Below, one piece after another: positions 25,071 to 33,568 of a DNA stretch of 64,000 nucleotides (positions are counted from its first letter, which is position 1; every line of letters begins with the position of its first letter). The notes under the pieces are model-generated. The model was given only the letters and a program-made list of their open reading frames with translations. It was not told the origin of the DNA and ran no database searches. The translations under genes and the position numbers were made by a program. The stretch covers positions 109,297-173,296 of the forward strand of contig CAKZGE010000006.1 in the NCBI GenBank assembly GCA_936914845.1. Reading direction: 5' to 3'. This DNA comes from an uncultured Chloracidobacterium sp. GTDB lineage: Bacteria > Acidobacteriota > Blastocatellia > Pyrinomonadales > Pyrinomonadaceae.

Positions 25071-26180
25071 TTAGAAACTTTTCGCATTGGCCAGCCTTTT
25101 TTCATAGGCTTCGCGGGCGATCCGCACGTCTTCAAGGAACATCGGCAGTTCTTCCAGCCGCAGTGCCTGCGGGCCATCGACCAAGGCGATGCTCGGGTCA
25201 GGGTGAAAATCGACCAAGATCATATTTGCACCGGCGATCACGCCTTGAGCCGTGACATGCATCACATCAAGAATGTTGTCCGAACTACGGTGGCGGCTGC
25301 CGACCGAATGCGACGGGTCGATGCAGACCGGCATCCGTGTCAGACGTTTAACGACCGGCACCTGGGCAAAATCGACCATATTCCGGTGCGGATCGCCGAT
25401 GTTCGTCTTCATCCCGCGAAAGCCGAAGATCACCTTCTGATTCCCTTCGCTGGCCAGATATTCGGCCGCGTGCAAAGATTCATCGAGCGTAATTCCAAAC
25501 CCGCGTTTCAGCAAAACGGGAAACTTATTTTGCCGTCCGACATTTTTCAGCAGTTCGAAATTTTGCGTGTTTCGCGTACCGATCTGCAGCATCACACCGG
25601 TCGGGTCGCCCGTCTGCTCAAGAGCATGGTTGATCTCATCGATGTGCGATTCGTGCGTGACCTCCATCGCGATCACCTGAATGCCGTACTTGCCTGCTAA
25701 TTCGAAAACATACGGCAAGCATGCCGGCCCGTGGCCTTGAAAAGAATACGGACTCGTCCGCGGTTTATAGGCTCCCATTCGCGTGCAAACCTGCCCGTTC
25801 TCCTGCAGGGCTTTCATCATCGTTTCAACGCTTTGCGGCGAATCAACGGCACATAACCCGGCAAAAACATTCAGGTTGTCCTGGCTGAATTCAATGCCGC
25901 GATAGGTAAATTTAGTCGAACGCGTGTCGTCTTTATGGCGGCCCAGCACACGATATTCTTCTGAAACACGAACGACATGGTCAACACCCGGAAACCCGCG
26001 CACCTCGTCGAGCGAAAGCTGTTCGGTCGGCCCGATCAGATAGATCTCGGTCAGCACCTGTGCCGCCCCTTGGACCTGATGGACCCGCATCGAAATACGC
26101 GGATAATTGCCCAGATGCTGTTCGATGCGCTTGAATTCCCGGGCCTCTATATCAATGTGCGGTTTTAAGATGATTATCAT
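25071..26180 (-). CDS. aroF: 3-deoxy-7-phosphoheptulonate (DAHP) synthase, type I-beta
   Basis: First enzyme of the shikimate pathway, joining phosphoenolpyruvate and erythrose 4-phosphate. At 369 residues it has the N-terminal ferredoxin-like regulatory domain (about 1-75, MIIILKPHIDIEAREFKRIE) and the TIM barrel of the I-beta/KDO8P-synthase group. Barrel motifs: KPRTSPYSFQGHG, IGTRNTQNFELLKNVGR, LLKRGF, IFGFRGMKTN and CIDPSHSVGSRH. The metal-binding Cys motif reads FAGLCAVDS where most members have GPC, so the Pro is Leu. It lies 21 nt downstream of pheA in the same direction, so the two are likely one operon for phenylalanine and tyrosine precursors. Confidence 0.93.
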   Translation of the reverse strand: MIIILKPHIDIEAREFKRIEQHLGNYPRISMRVHQVQGAAQVLTEIYLIGPTEQLSLDEVRGFPGVDHVVRVSEEYRVLGRHKDDTRSTKFTYRGIEFSQDNLNVFAGLCAVDSPQSVETMMKALQENGQVCTRMGAYKPRTSPYSFQGHGPACLPYVFELAGKYGIQVIAMEVTHESHIDEINHALEQTGDPTGVMLQIGTRNTQNFELLKNVGRQNKFPVLLKRGFGITLDESLHAAEYLASEGNQKVIFGFRGMKTNIGDPHRNMVDFAQVPVVKRLTRMPVCIDPSHSVGSRHRSSDNILDVMHVTAQGVIAGANMILVDFHPDPSIALVDGPQALRLEELPMFLEDVRIAREAYEKRLANAKSF

Positions 26181-26201
26181 TACTTATGGTATTTAATGTC
26201 T

Positions 26202-27374
26202 TTAGGAAATGTCGCGTATCGCCTCATCCGTCAGCCTTATCGAAGGATAGCGGCCCAGATCTCTAATATGTGCGGCCTGACGGGTGATCTCTTCGATCGC
26301 ACCGGACAGGTCGGCATCGTTCGCCGGAGCGTTGATGTCCAAATAGAAATTGATATCTTGCGGATGGCCTTTGATCGGTCGGCTTTCGATCTTGGCGAGA
26401 TCGATGTTTCGGCGAACAAAAGGCCGCAGGGCGTCGTGCAATGCCCCGGGTTGGTTGACCAACCGCATGACCAGCGATATCTTGCCGCCGCGTTCCGCCG
26501 GGCCCGCATCAGCCGCCAAAAGCACAAAGCGGGTGTAATTTTCCGAATGGTCTTCTATGTGCTCCCTTAATATCTTGCCGTCATAGATGGCAGCTGTCCG
26601 CCGCCCGCCGATGGCCGCCCGCCGTCTGTCGCCGCTCTGAACCGCTCGCTTCACACTGCCCGCCGTATCTTCTGCTGCTATCGCCGTAATTTCAGGATGA
26701 GCTGCAAGAAAACGTTCACATTGGCCGAGAGCTGCGGGGTGCGATTCAATGATCTCGATCGATTCAAAATCCGCATCCGGGCCGCCGATCAGGAAATGCG
26801 AAACCGGCAGAATTATTTCAGCGACAATGTAAAGATCGCTTGCCAAAAGCAGATCGTAGCAGCGGTGGATCGAACCGACAAGGCTATTCTCCAACGGAGA
26901 AATGATCAGATCTGCCTCTCCGCGACGAATTGCGGCATACAGGTCTTCAAATGTCGGCACCGAGATATATTCGGCGCTATCACCTAAGATACCTATCGCC
27001 GCTGTCTCGCTGAAGGTACCGCGTTCGCCCAAAAAAGCTACCCGCGAACCGCCTTTGATCGATCCAAGTTCGCGGCCGGAACCCTCGGTCGCCGCATGTT
27101 TGTGATACGTCGTCTGCTGTAAATGGAGTGATTCGTCAATAATGCGCTGAAAGATATTGGCAATGCCGCGATCATCGAAAGGGCCGGTATTTTCGTCGAT
27201 CAGGCGATGAAGCACCTCGCTTTCACGATCCGGGTCACACAATGATGCATTGGCGTCCGTTTTTGCCGCACCGACACGCAAAGCTATTTCGGCTCGGCGA
27301 TTCAACAACCGCAGGATCTCGCCATCAATGGCGTCGATCTCCGTTCGCGGATTTTGGATGGTTTCACTAGACAT
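26202..27374 (-). CDS. pheA: Bifunctional chorismate mutase / prephenate dehydratase (P-protein)
   Basis: Converts chorismate to prephenate and then phenylpyruvate. Domains in order: AroQ-type chorismate mutase at about 8-90 (RTEIDAIDGEILRLLNRRAE), prephenate dehydratase at about 107-285 (VAFLGERGTFSETAA; ISPLENSLVGSIHRCYDLLL; ENYTRFVLLA) and a C-terminal ACT domain at about 297-375 with the Phe-binding ESRPIKGHPQDINFYLDI. The ACT domain suggests feedback inhibition by phenylalanine. It is transcribed ahead of aroF. An AT-rich stretch at about 27380-27470 upstream probably holds the promoter; the whole 200-nt gap before the next gene shows no convincing leader gene. Confidence 0.95.
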   Translation of the reverse strand: MSSETIQNPRTEIDAIDGEILRLLNRRAEIALRVGAAKTDANASLCDPDRESEVLHRLIDENTGPFDDRGIANIFQRIIDESLHLQQTTYHKHAATEGSGRELGSIKGGSRVAFLGERGTFSETAAIGILGDSAEYISVPTFEDLYAAIRRGEADLIISPLENSLVGSIHRCYDLLLASDLYIVAEIILPVSHFLIGGPDADFESIEIIESHPAALGQCERFLAAHPEITAIAAEDTAGSVKRAVQSGDRRRAAIGGRRTAAIYDGKILREHIEDHSENYTRFVLLAADAGPAERGGKISLVMRLVNQPGALHDALRPFVRRNIDLAKIESRPIKGHPQDINFYLDINAPANDADLSGAIEEITRQAAHIRDLGRYPSIRLTDEAIRDIS

Positions 27375-27574
27375 CTAAAAAATTTAGACTAAAACTTGCG
27401 AACGCATTCGACAAGCCGCGAAAGTCTTTTTTATTACAAAAAGTTATAAAAATCAAAAAATAGTAACGAATGGCCGCTAAGCAGCCACAGCCCGCAGCGT
27501 GCTTTTTAACGTTTCGGCGGTAAGCCGAGCGGCCGTTTCGTATGTTCGGGCCGCATTCGACCGAACACATATGA

Positions 27575-28867
27575 CTAAAATTTTATGTAGATCCGGCGGC
27601 GATATAAGAGCCACATAAGATAGAACCAGAAAAGAATGTAGCAGAGGGCGTAGGCGAGCGATGCATTTACCGGCTCGGCCCAGCTCAGAAAAAGTTCGTT
27701 AAAGATCCATTGCTGAAGCGAGATGGTCTTTTCATCGGCCGCCGGAATACGGATCATCCCCATGACCCGAGCGAGCATGCCGGAAAAGACGAAGAGGGCC
27801 AATGCATTGACGCCGAATACAACAAACGGCCGGGCAACCCGACGATAGCCTTTAATATCAACCAGAAAATAGCAGAACCCGAGTGTCAAAAGAGCCAACC
27901 CCGCCGTATAGACCACGTATGAACTCGTCCACAACGACTTATTGAGCGGGAAAACGAGACTCCACGCCCAACCGGAAGCGAGCAGCAGCGTTCCGGCAAA
28001 GAAAAGTCCATTGGCCTTTTCCTGCGGTTCCCGTTCGGACATCAACCAGGTTCCGGTGAGGACACCGGCCAGTGTCGTCACGATCGCCGGTATTGTCGAA
28101 AGAATTCCTTCCGGATCGAACACCTTTGCCGACCGCCACATATGAGCCTCGGTCAGGATCGTCCGGTCAAGCCAGGCGGCTAAGTTGCAGGCTTTGTCAT
28201 CCACTGTGGTGATCTCGCATCCGGGAACCGGTATCATGGTCATCACCAGCCAATATAAGATCAACAACCCAACACCGATGCCTAATTGCTGCTTCCAACC
28301 GGTATGCAGGTAGATCAGCGAGACCGCCAAGTAACAAATGGCGATACGCTGCAGAACGCCGGGGATCCGCATAGTCGAGAGATCGACGGGCTGCACCGGC
28401 CAACCGGCTAATGCGGCTGTGATCAGCACCAATGCCCAAACCGAGACCAAGGCGGCCGCGATCTTAAATTTGCGAACGAAAAGAAAGTATAAAGATGCGA
28501 TGATTGAAAGCGTCGCCGCCCACTTCAAAGGCCAAGGGATCGCCGTTTCGCCAACAACGAAAAAAGGCAGGGCTGACATTGCCAGGCCGGTAGCGAATAT
28601 CGCCGCCGACCGCGTAAATATCTTGCGATAGACCGTGCGGGTGATGCCTTCGGCAATTCGCGGCCGCAAAGCCATCGGCACCGCCACGCCGACTATGAAC
28701 AAGAAAAATGGAAAGATATAATCTGTCGGTGTGATGCCGTGCCAATCCGCATGCTTAAGCGGCCCGTAGATCGCCGACCAGGTGCCCGGGTTATTGACGA
28801 GGATCATTCCCGCGATCGTCATACCGCGAAAAACGTCCAGTGAGATCAGTCTTTTGTCCGCATTCAT
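27575..28867 (-). CDS. NagX/HGSNAT-like acyltransferase membrane protein (DUF5009/COG4299)
   Basis: About 430 residues with some 10-11 membrane segments. The N terminus LISLDVFRGMTIAGMILVNN and HGITPTDYIFPFFLFIVGVA is characteristic of heparan-alpha-glucosaminide acetyltransferase-like bacterial proteins, including NagX near GlcNAc catabolism genes. The substrate here is unknown. An upstream in-frame extension to 29215 would run through the previous gene; the ATG at 28867 fits the family and overlaps the DinB-like gene by four bases (ATGA), implying translational coupling. No sugar catabolism genes are nearby. Confidence 0.85.
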   Translation of the reverse strand: MNADKRLISLDVFRGMTIAGMILVNNPGTWSAIYGPLKHADWHGITPTDYIFPFFLFIVGVAVPMALRPRIAEGITRTVYRKIFTRSAAIFATGLAMSALPFFVVGETAIPWPLKWAATLSIIASLYFLFVRKFKIAAALVSVWALVLITAALAGWPVQPVDLSTMRIPGVLQRIAICYLAVSLIYLHTGWKQQLGIGVGLLILYWLVMTMIPVPGCEITTVDDKACNLAAWLDRTILTEAHMWRSAKVFDPEGILSTIPAIVTTLAGVLTGTWLMSEREPQEKANGLFFAGTLLLASGWAWSLVFPLNKSLWTSSYVVYTAGLALLTLGFCYFLVDIKGYRRVARPFVVFGVNALALFVFSGMLARVMGMIRIPAADEKTISLQQWIFNELFLSWAEPVNASLAYALCYILFWFYLMWLLYRRRIYIKF

Positions 28868-29373
28868 CGTTGATGTACGGGAGCGTTTAAGATCTGTGCC
28901 GTATGATGCCGGCCGTGCCACACATATAGGGCCAATACATCTGCCAAACGCCATTCGCCGGTATCCGGATGGATAAATCGCCGCTCGTAGTCTGCTTCGG
29001 ACATTGAACGCAGCAATGCCGCCCATCTGAAATGCAATACCTGCAAATGCTGCAGCGAAATATCGACCGGTAAACGGCTGTCGCCGAGTTCGGCCCACCG
29101 ATCTTCGTAATAGGGCCGGATGACGGGCAAATCTTCTGTCAATGCCAGCTTGAACCGGATGAAAGCATTGGAATGGCTGTCTGCCACGTGATGAACTGTT
29201 TGCCGGAGTGTCCACCCGCCTTCGCGGTATTTTATTTCGAGTTGATCTTCCGAAAGGCCAGCTACCGCTCGGCCCAATTCCGCCGGCAACGCCTCGACCG
29301 CAGCGATATTCTGCTCGCGGCCGCGGCTTTGCCCGACGTCGAATTCCCCGATCGGATAACGTGGATCAGTCAT
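28864..29373 (-). CDS. DinB/YfiT-like putative metal-dependent hydrolase or thiol transferase
   Basis: A 169-residue four-helix-bundle protein of the DinB/YfiT group. The three metal-binding His fall in the conserved places: TVHHVADSHSNAF and VWHGRHHTAQI. The opening MTDPRYPIGEFD is typical of YfiT proteins, and WTLRQTVHHVADSHSN is close to that of bacillithiol transferase-like BstA; the actual thiol or substrate is unknown. It sits between dnaB (3 nt downstream of dnaB's stop) and the acyltransferase-like gene (ATGA overlap), so it is part of the same minus-strand transcript. Confidence 0.88.
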   Translation of the reverse strand: MTDPRYPIGEFDVGQSRGREQNIAAVEALPAELGRAVAGLSEDQLEIKYREGGWTLRQTVHHVADSHSNAFIRFKLALTEDLPVIRPYYEDRWAELGDSRLPVDISLQHLQVLHFRWAALLRSMSEADYERRFIHPDTGEWRLADVLALYVWHGRHHTAQILNAPVHQR

Positions 29374-29376
29374 TTT

Positions 29377-30738
29377 TTAACCGCCGTAGTAATTTTCGAA
29401 ACGTGTGAATTCTTTAAGAAAAGCAAGCCGAACAGTGCCGGTCGGCCCATTTCTTTGTTTTGAGATGATCAGCTCGGCCATTCCCTGATTCTCTTCGTCC
29501 GGTTTGTAATAGTCTTCGCGATATATGAAAGCCACCACATCGGCGTCTTGCTCGATGCTCCCCGATTCGCGAAGGTCGGACATCATCGGCTTGGGCGGGT
29601 TTCGAGCTTCGGGCGCACGCGAAAGCTGTGAAAGAGCGATCACCGGAACATTCATTTCCTTGGCCAAGCCTTTCAATTCGCGGGAGATCTTCGAAACCTC
29701 CTGTTGGCGAGATTCCGTCCGGCCGCTGCCGCTCATCAGCTGCAAATAATCGACCACGATCAGATCCAGCCGCTTCTGCTCGGCGGCCAACCGGCGGGCT
29801 TTGGCCCGCATTTCAAGCACCGAGATTCCCGGCGTATCATCGATAAAGATCTTTGTATCGGATAGGGTTCCGATCGCCCGTCCGAGCCGCTCCCATTCTT
29901 CGCGAGACAACATTCCTTGCCGAAAGCGTTTCGCATCGACCTTTGCCTCCGAACTCATCATACGCATGACCAGCTGTTCTTTCGACATTTCGAGCGAAAA
30001 GATACCGACCACCGCATTTTCTAAGATCGCCGCATTTTGCGCTACCGTCAGACATAGGGCCGTTTTGCCCATTGAGGGACGGGCGGCTACGATGATCAGA
30101 TCGCTCGGCTGAAAACCGGAGGTCATCTCATCAAGGTCGCGAAAACCCGTTGAAAGCCCTGTCAACGCATGCGATTCGCGTTGGGCATATTCATGGACCT
30201 TTTCAAGAACGCGTTCGGCTACCGGCTTGACCGGTGCAAAACCTTCGCGGGTCCTCTGTTCGGCAAGAGCAAAAATGACCTGTTCGGCATGGTCCAAGAT
30301 CACCTTCGCATCCTCTTCTTCTTCCAATGCCTCGCTGGTTATCTGATTGCACGCCCGCACCAGATTTCGCATCAGAGCTTTATCGCGAACGACCTTGATG
30401 TAATCGGTCAGATCAGAAAAATGCGGCAGCCCGAAGGTAAGATTGGTGATGGTCGAGATCCCGCCGATCGATTCAATTGCCGAGCCTTCTTTTTTCAGCT
30501 CTTCGCCGATCAAGATCGGGTCAATGCTCATCGAAGCTTCGAACAGGGTGATCATCGCAGCGAAGATGCGGCGATGCAGCGGCGAATAGAGATCTTCGGG
30601 TTTCAACTGTTCGACAACCTGCGAGATAAGCGAATTATCAAGCAGGATCGCGCCCAAGATCGCTCGTTCGCTTTCCTCACTGCTGGGCAGCGAACGTTCG
30701 AGAAACTGCTCTCTTCTTACTTCAGGGAATGATGCCAT
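29377..30738 (-). CDS. dnaB: Replicative DNA helicase
   Basis: Hexameric helicase at the replication fork, 453 residues. The N-terminal helical domain (SSEESERAILGAILLDN) is followed by a linker and a RecA-like motor with Walker A AARPSMGKTALCLTV, Walker B LIVVDYLQLMSG, and the DnaB segments SREWxERL-like region, LSQLSRAPE and SDLRESGSIEQDADVVAFIY. No intein is visible. It follows rplI, rpsR and rpsF in the order rpsF-rpsR-rplI-dnaB found in many bacteria, but a terminator after rplI suggests partly separate transcription. Confidence 0.97.
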   Translation of the reverse strand: MASFPEVRREQFLERSLPSSEESERAILGAILLDNSLISQVVEQLKPEDLYSPLHRRIFAAMITLFEASMSIDPILIGEELKKEGSAIESIGGISTITNLTFGLPHFSDLTDYIKVVRDKALMRNLVRACNQITSEALEEEEDAKVILDHAEQVIFALAEQRTREGFAPVKPVAERVLEKVHEYAQRESHALTGLSTGFRDLDEMTSGFQPSDLIIVAARPSMGKTALCLTVAQNAAILENAVVGIFSLEMSKEQLVMRMMSSEAKVDAKRFRQGMLSREEWERLGRAIGTLSDTKIFIDDTPGISVLEMRAKARRLAAEQKRLDLIVVDYLQLMSGSGRTESRQQEVSKISRELKGLAKEMNVPVIALSQLSRAPEARNPPKPMMSDLRESGSIEQDADVVAFIYREDYYKPDEENQGMAELIISKQRNGPTGTVRLAFLKEFTRFENYYGG

Positions 30739-30803
30739 CGGAATGAAAATGATAGCAGATATACTGCCAATAAGGGAATGCGGCGGCCAGCTTTTACATC
30801 ACA

Positions 30804-30838
30804 GAAAAAACCCGCAACCGTCCGTGGCTGCGGGCTTT
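30804..30838 (-). terminator. Rho-independent terminator after rplI
   Basis: On the minus strand GCCCGCAgCC pairs with GGtTGCGGG around a six-nt loop and is followed by TTTTTT (30805-30810). Confidence 0.9.
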
Positions 30839-30863
30839 ATAAATTGCCGTCAAGGCGCGAAAA

Positions 30864-31391
30864 TTATTCCGCGTTCTCTGCCGGCACTTCGGTTGCCTGA
30901 GCTTCTTCGGCTTTTGGCTCTTCAACCGGCAATTCGCCGCCTTCGGGCGTCACCTTGACCGGCACCTCGAGCGTTACCTCGCGGTGAAGCTTGACCTTAA
31001 CGGTGTATGTTCCCGTTTCTTTGATCGGATCTTTCAGCATTATGCGGCGGCGATCGATCTCATAGCCCTTTTCTTTCAGGGCATCGGCAATATCCATAGA
31101 TGTCACCGAACCGAACAATGTACCGCCATCGCCGGCCTTGCGTTCAAAGCTTAAAGCGATCGAACCCATCTGGGCCGCCTGTGCTTCGGCAGTCGCCTTT
31201 TCAACCGCGGCCTTTTTAAGCAAGGCTGCTCGTTCCTGTTCGATCTGTTTTACGTTGCCCTTTGTTGCCAATGTTGCCAACCCCTGCGGAAGCAGGTAGT
31301 TACGGGCATAGCCGGCTTTGACCTTGACGATCTCACCGCGTCCGCCGAGAGTGTCGATGTCGTCTCTCAATAAAATAGTAATGTTTGACAT
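30864..31391 (-). CDS. rplI: 50S ribosomal protein L9
   Basis: Large-subunit protein that binds 23S rRNA. The N-terminal domain has VKAGYARNYLLPQGLATLAT, the long connecting helix spans about 45-80, and the C-terminal RNA-binding domain begins near 80 (GTLFGSVTSMDIADALKEKG). At 175 residues it is longer than usual (about 150) because of an acidic Glu/Ala/Pro tail of some 28 residues (about 148-175). Third gene of rpsF-rpsR-rplI. Confidence 0.97.
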   Translation of the reverse strand: MSNITILLRDDIDTLGGRGEIVKVKAGYARNYLLPQGLATLATKGNVKQIEQERAALLKKAAVEKATAEAQAAQMGSIALSFERKAGDGGTLFGSVTSMDIADALKEKGYEIDRRRIMLKDPIKETGTYTVKVKLHREVTLEVPVKVTPEGGELPVEEPKAEEAQATEVPAENAE

Positions 31392-31409
31392 TATAAAATT
31401 CCTCCCGGT

Positions 31410-31688
31410 CTATTCCCAAACGAACGGCAGCAGCGCCATGATGCGGGCACGCTTGATCGCCGTTGCGATGCGACGCTGATCTTTGGCCGAAATGCCTGAA
31501 ATACGACGCGGCATGATCTTTCCGCGTTCTGGAATGAACTGGCGGAGATAATCTACATCTCTCCAATCCACATAATCCGGCACGACGTGGCGCGGACGCC
31601 GTCTTTGATAGCGGCGCGGCATTTTATCGCCGAAACCTTCTTCGCTCGTAGTCTCTCTTTCTCTTACTTCAAAATCGTTATCAGCCAT
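31410..31688 (-). CDS. rpsR: 30S ribosomal protein S18
   Basis: Small-subunit protein pairing with S6 on the platform. The 92 residues include the core VDWRDVDYLRQFIPERGKIM, PRRISGISAKDQRRIATAIK and RARIMALLPF. The acidic extension at the N terminus (about 1-20) is longer than in E. coli. Cys residues of the zinc-binding form are absent. It is 12 nt from rpsF and 18 nt from rplI. Confidence 0.96.
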   Translation of the reverse strand: MADNDFEVRERETTSEEGFGDKMPRRYQRRRPRHVVPDYVDWRDVDYLRQFIPERGKIMPRRISGISAKDQRRIATAIKRARIMALLPFVWE

Positions 31689-31700
31689 ATTTACCTCCGG

Positions 31701-32108
31701 TTATGCTTCGACGTCTCCGGCTGCTTCGGCCGTTTCTTCTGTCTGTCTGAATTTTGCCCGCTGCGATGAACGCTTTTCACGTTTGCCGCGGATCTTGTCA
31801 GCCCGCTTGCGGTCCTCATCAACGCGAACCGTCAAATAGCGCATGACGAGGTCATTGACGCGCATGCGGCGTTCGAGCTCCAAGATCTCTTGGCCGGTGC
31901 CATTGATCTCAAACAGAACGTAATAGCCTTCGGTCCGTTTATTTATCGGATAGGCCAGCGTGCGGATGCCGATGTCGTCCAAGCGAACGACGGTTCCGCC
32001 TTCTTTTTCGATCAATGAACTGATCGTTTCGTTCAAAGCCGCGATCTTTTCGCCATCCGTCTGTGGATCGACGATATACATCACTTCATATGTTCTTTCA
32101 ATTGCCAA
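31701..32108 (-). CDS. rpsF: 30S ribosomal protein S6
   Basis: Small-subunit protein that binds S18. Conserved segments are ERTYEVMYIVDPQTDGEKIA, IRTLAYPINKRTEGYYVLFE and RRMRVNDLVMRYLTVRVDED. I start it at the TTG at 32108 because GGAGG lies seven nucleotides upstream and the family begins there; a longer frame to 32186 would add 26 non-family residues. The C terminus is an unusually charged basic then acidic tail (about 105-135). First gene of the rpsF-rpsR-rplI cluster. Confidence 0.93.
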   Translation of the reverse strand: MAIERTYEVMYIVDPQTDGEKIAALNETISSLIEKEGGTVVRLDDIGIRTLAYPINKRTEGYYVLFEINGTGQEILELERRMRVNDLVMRYLTVRVDEDRKRADKIRGKREKRSSQRAKFRQTEETAEAAGDVEA

Positions 32109-32203
32109 TGTAGTTTCCTCCTTTTGGCTTTCAAGCCTCTGGGCCAAACGCCCGAAGCAAGAAGGTTCCTTAATTCCCGCCGCCAATTGCGGCTTATCCT
32201 AAA

Positions 32204-32788
32204 TTATTTCTGCGGCTGTTCGCCGTTAAACTTCGCCATCGCCCTTTCCACGCCGTCCCGAACTATTGATTCGACGGCATCCGCCGCCTCGTCAAGCAAC
32301 CCGGCGATCACCGCTGCTTCGTCCTTTGCGAACCGGTCGAGCACGAATTTTGACGTGTTCGATATCGGATAGTCAGGTGCGATGCCGATCCGCAAGCGAA
32401 TGAATTCACTCGTTCGCAGGCAATCGATGATCGAACGAAGCCCGTTTTGTCCGCCGTGTGAACCCTTCGCTTTGATGCGAAAACGGCCCGTCGGCAAAGC
32501 TAGGTCGTCCGAAATGACGATCAGATTTTCAATGCGGCGTTCGGGCTTTCTCAAAAGGCATGCCAGCGATTCGCCGCTCAGGTTCATAAAGGTTTGCGGC
32601 TTGGCCAATTCGACCGCCGCCGTGCCGATCACTGCTCTTCCGATCAATGCCCGGCATTCTTCCCGCTTAACCTGTGTCTGAAACCGCCCGGCCAATTTAT
32701 CGATAAGCATAAATCCCAGATTATGCCGTGTATCCTCATACACCTTTCCCGGGTTGCCCAAACCGGCGATCAGCCAATTGCCTGCCAT
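32204..32788 (-). CDS. pth: Peptidyl-tRNA hydrolase
   Basis: Recycles tRNA from peptidyl-tRNAs dropped by ribosomes. The 194 residues contain the N-terminal GLGNPGKVYEDTRHNLGFML with catalytic His, PQTFMNLSGESLACLL, ISDDLALPTGRFRIKAKGSH and GGQNGLRSIIDCL, all as in the Pth family. It lies between rplY (upstream) and rpsF (downstream), the common ctc-pth order. Confidence 0.97.
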   Translation of the reverse strand: MAGNWLIAGLGNPGKVYEDTRHNLGFMLIDKLAGRFQTQVKREECRALIGRAVIGTAAVELAKPQTFMNLSGESLACLLRKPERRIENLIVISDDLALPTGRFRIKAKGSHGGQNGLRSIIDCLRTSEFIRLRIGIAPDYPISNTSKFVLDRFAKDEAAVIAGLLDEAADAVESIVRDGVERAMAKFNGEQPQK

Positions 32789-32854
32789 TTAAAAGCCTTT
32801 AGTTCAAAACCGGCGGCGGCTGATAAAAGCAGCGTGCCGGTTCCCTTTCGACGA

Positions 32855-33505
32855 CTATTCCGCCGTTTCTTCGGCGCCCTCGGCCGGTTCTTCGCCGGCA
32901 ACACCCGGTTCTGCACCTTCTTCAAGCTGCGGTTCCAGATCGGATTCTTTGACGATGACGATCGATGCGATAACGGTTTCCGGATCTTCATGGATCTCAA
33001 CGCCCGCTTCGCGCTTCAGGTCTGAAACGTGCAAAGAGTGTTCCGAGGTCAATCCCGTAACGTCCAATTCGAAAGCTTCCGGCGCCTTGGTCGGTTCGCA
33101 AAGAACTTTGATCTCGCGGATCGCCTGTGAAAGAACGGCCCCTTCTTCGTTCAAGCCTTCGGCTTCGCCGATGAGATGAACAGGAACGGTCATTTCGATC
33201 TTTTCACCCTTTGCAAAACGACGCAGGTCGGCATGCATCAGACGTCCCGTTACCGGATGGATCTGACGGTCCTGAAAAAGAACGTCGTGAACGTCGCCTG
33301 CAATATCAAGCGAGAACACAGTATTGACACCCGTATCGGTACGGATGACGGCAGCGAGATCCTTTAATTCCGCAACAGCAGACACATTTTCGGTGCCGCC
33401 GCCATAGATGTTGACCGGGATCTTGCCCGCAACGCGAAGCCGACGCGAATCGTTCTTGCCGAACACCTCTCGCTTTTCTGCTTTTATCACAATTTTATCT
33501 GCCAT
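32855..33505 (-). CDS. rplY: 50S ribosomal protein L25 (general stress protein Ctc type)
   Basis: 5S rRNA-binding protein of the long CTC/TL5 type: L25 domain at about 1-95 (AEKREVFGKNDSRRLRVAGK, VNIYGGG, HDVLFQDRQIHPVTGRLMHA) and a C-terminal beta domain at about 100-190, followed by an acidic Glu/Ala-rich tail. I start it at the ATG at 33505, which has GAGG eight bases upstream, rather than at 33529. It is followed by pth, the usual partner. Confidence 0.95.
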   Translation of the reverse strand: MADKIVIKAEKREVFGKNDSRRLRVAGKIPVNIYGGGTENVSAVAELKDLAAVIRTDTGVNTVFSLDIAGDVHDVLFQDRQIHPVTGRLMHADLRRFAKGEKIEMTVPVHLIGEAEGLNEEGAVLSQAIREIKVLCEPTKAPEAFELDVTGLTSEHSLHVSDLKREAGVEIHEDPETVIASIVIVKESDLEPQLEEGAEPGVAGEEPAEGAEETAE

Positions 33506-33568
33506 ATTCTTTACCTCATGCCGCCGCACCGATGCCGGCCCGGCCGCTAGCCACTACGGCTCTTACAT

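Noticed and set aside
27375..27574. A Tyr/Phe-rich stretch (RYYFLIFITF) upstream of pheA that could be a regulatory leader peptide
   Set aside because: No start codon with a ribosome site lies close ahead of it in frame, and no attenuator hairpin with a T-run follows; the stretch is better explained as AT-rich promoter DNA.
28868..29215. Extended N terminus of the acyltransferase-like membrane protein
   Set aside because: The segment overlaps the DinB-like gene completely and lacks similarity to the family; the ATG at 28867 fits better.
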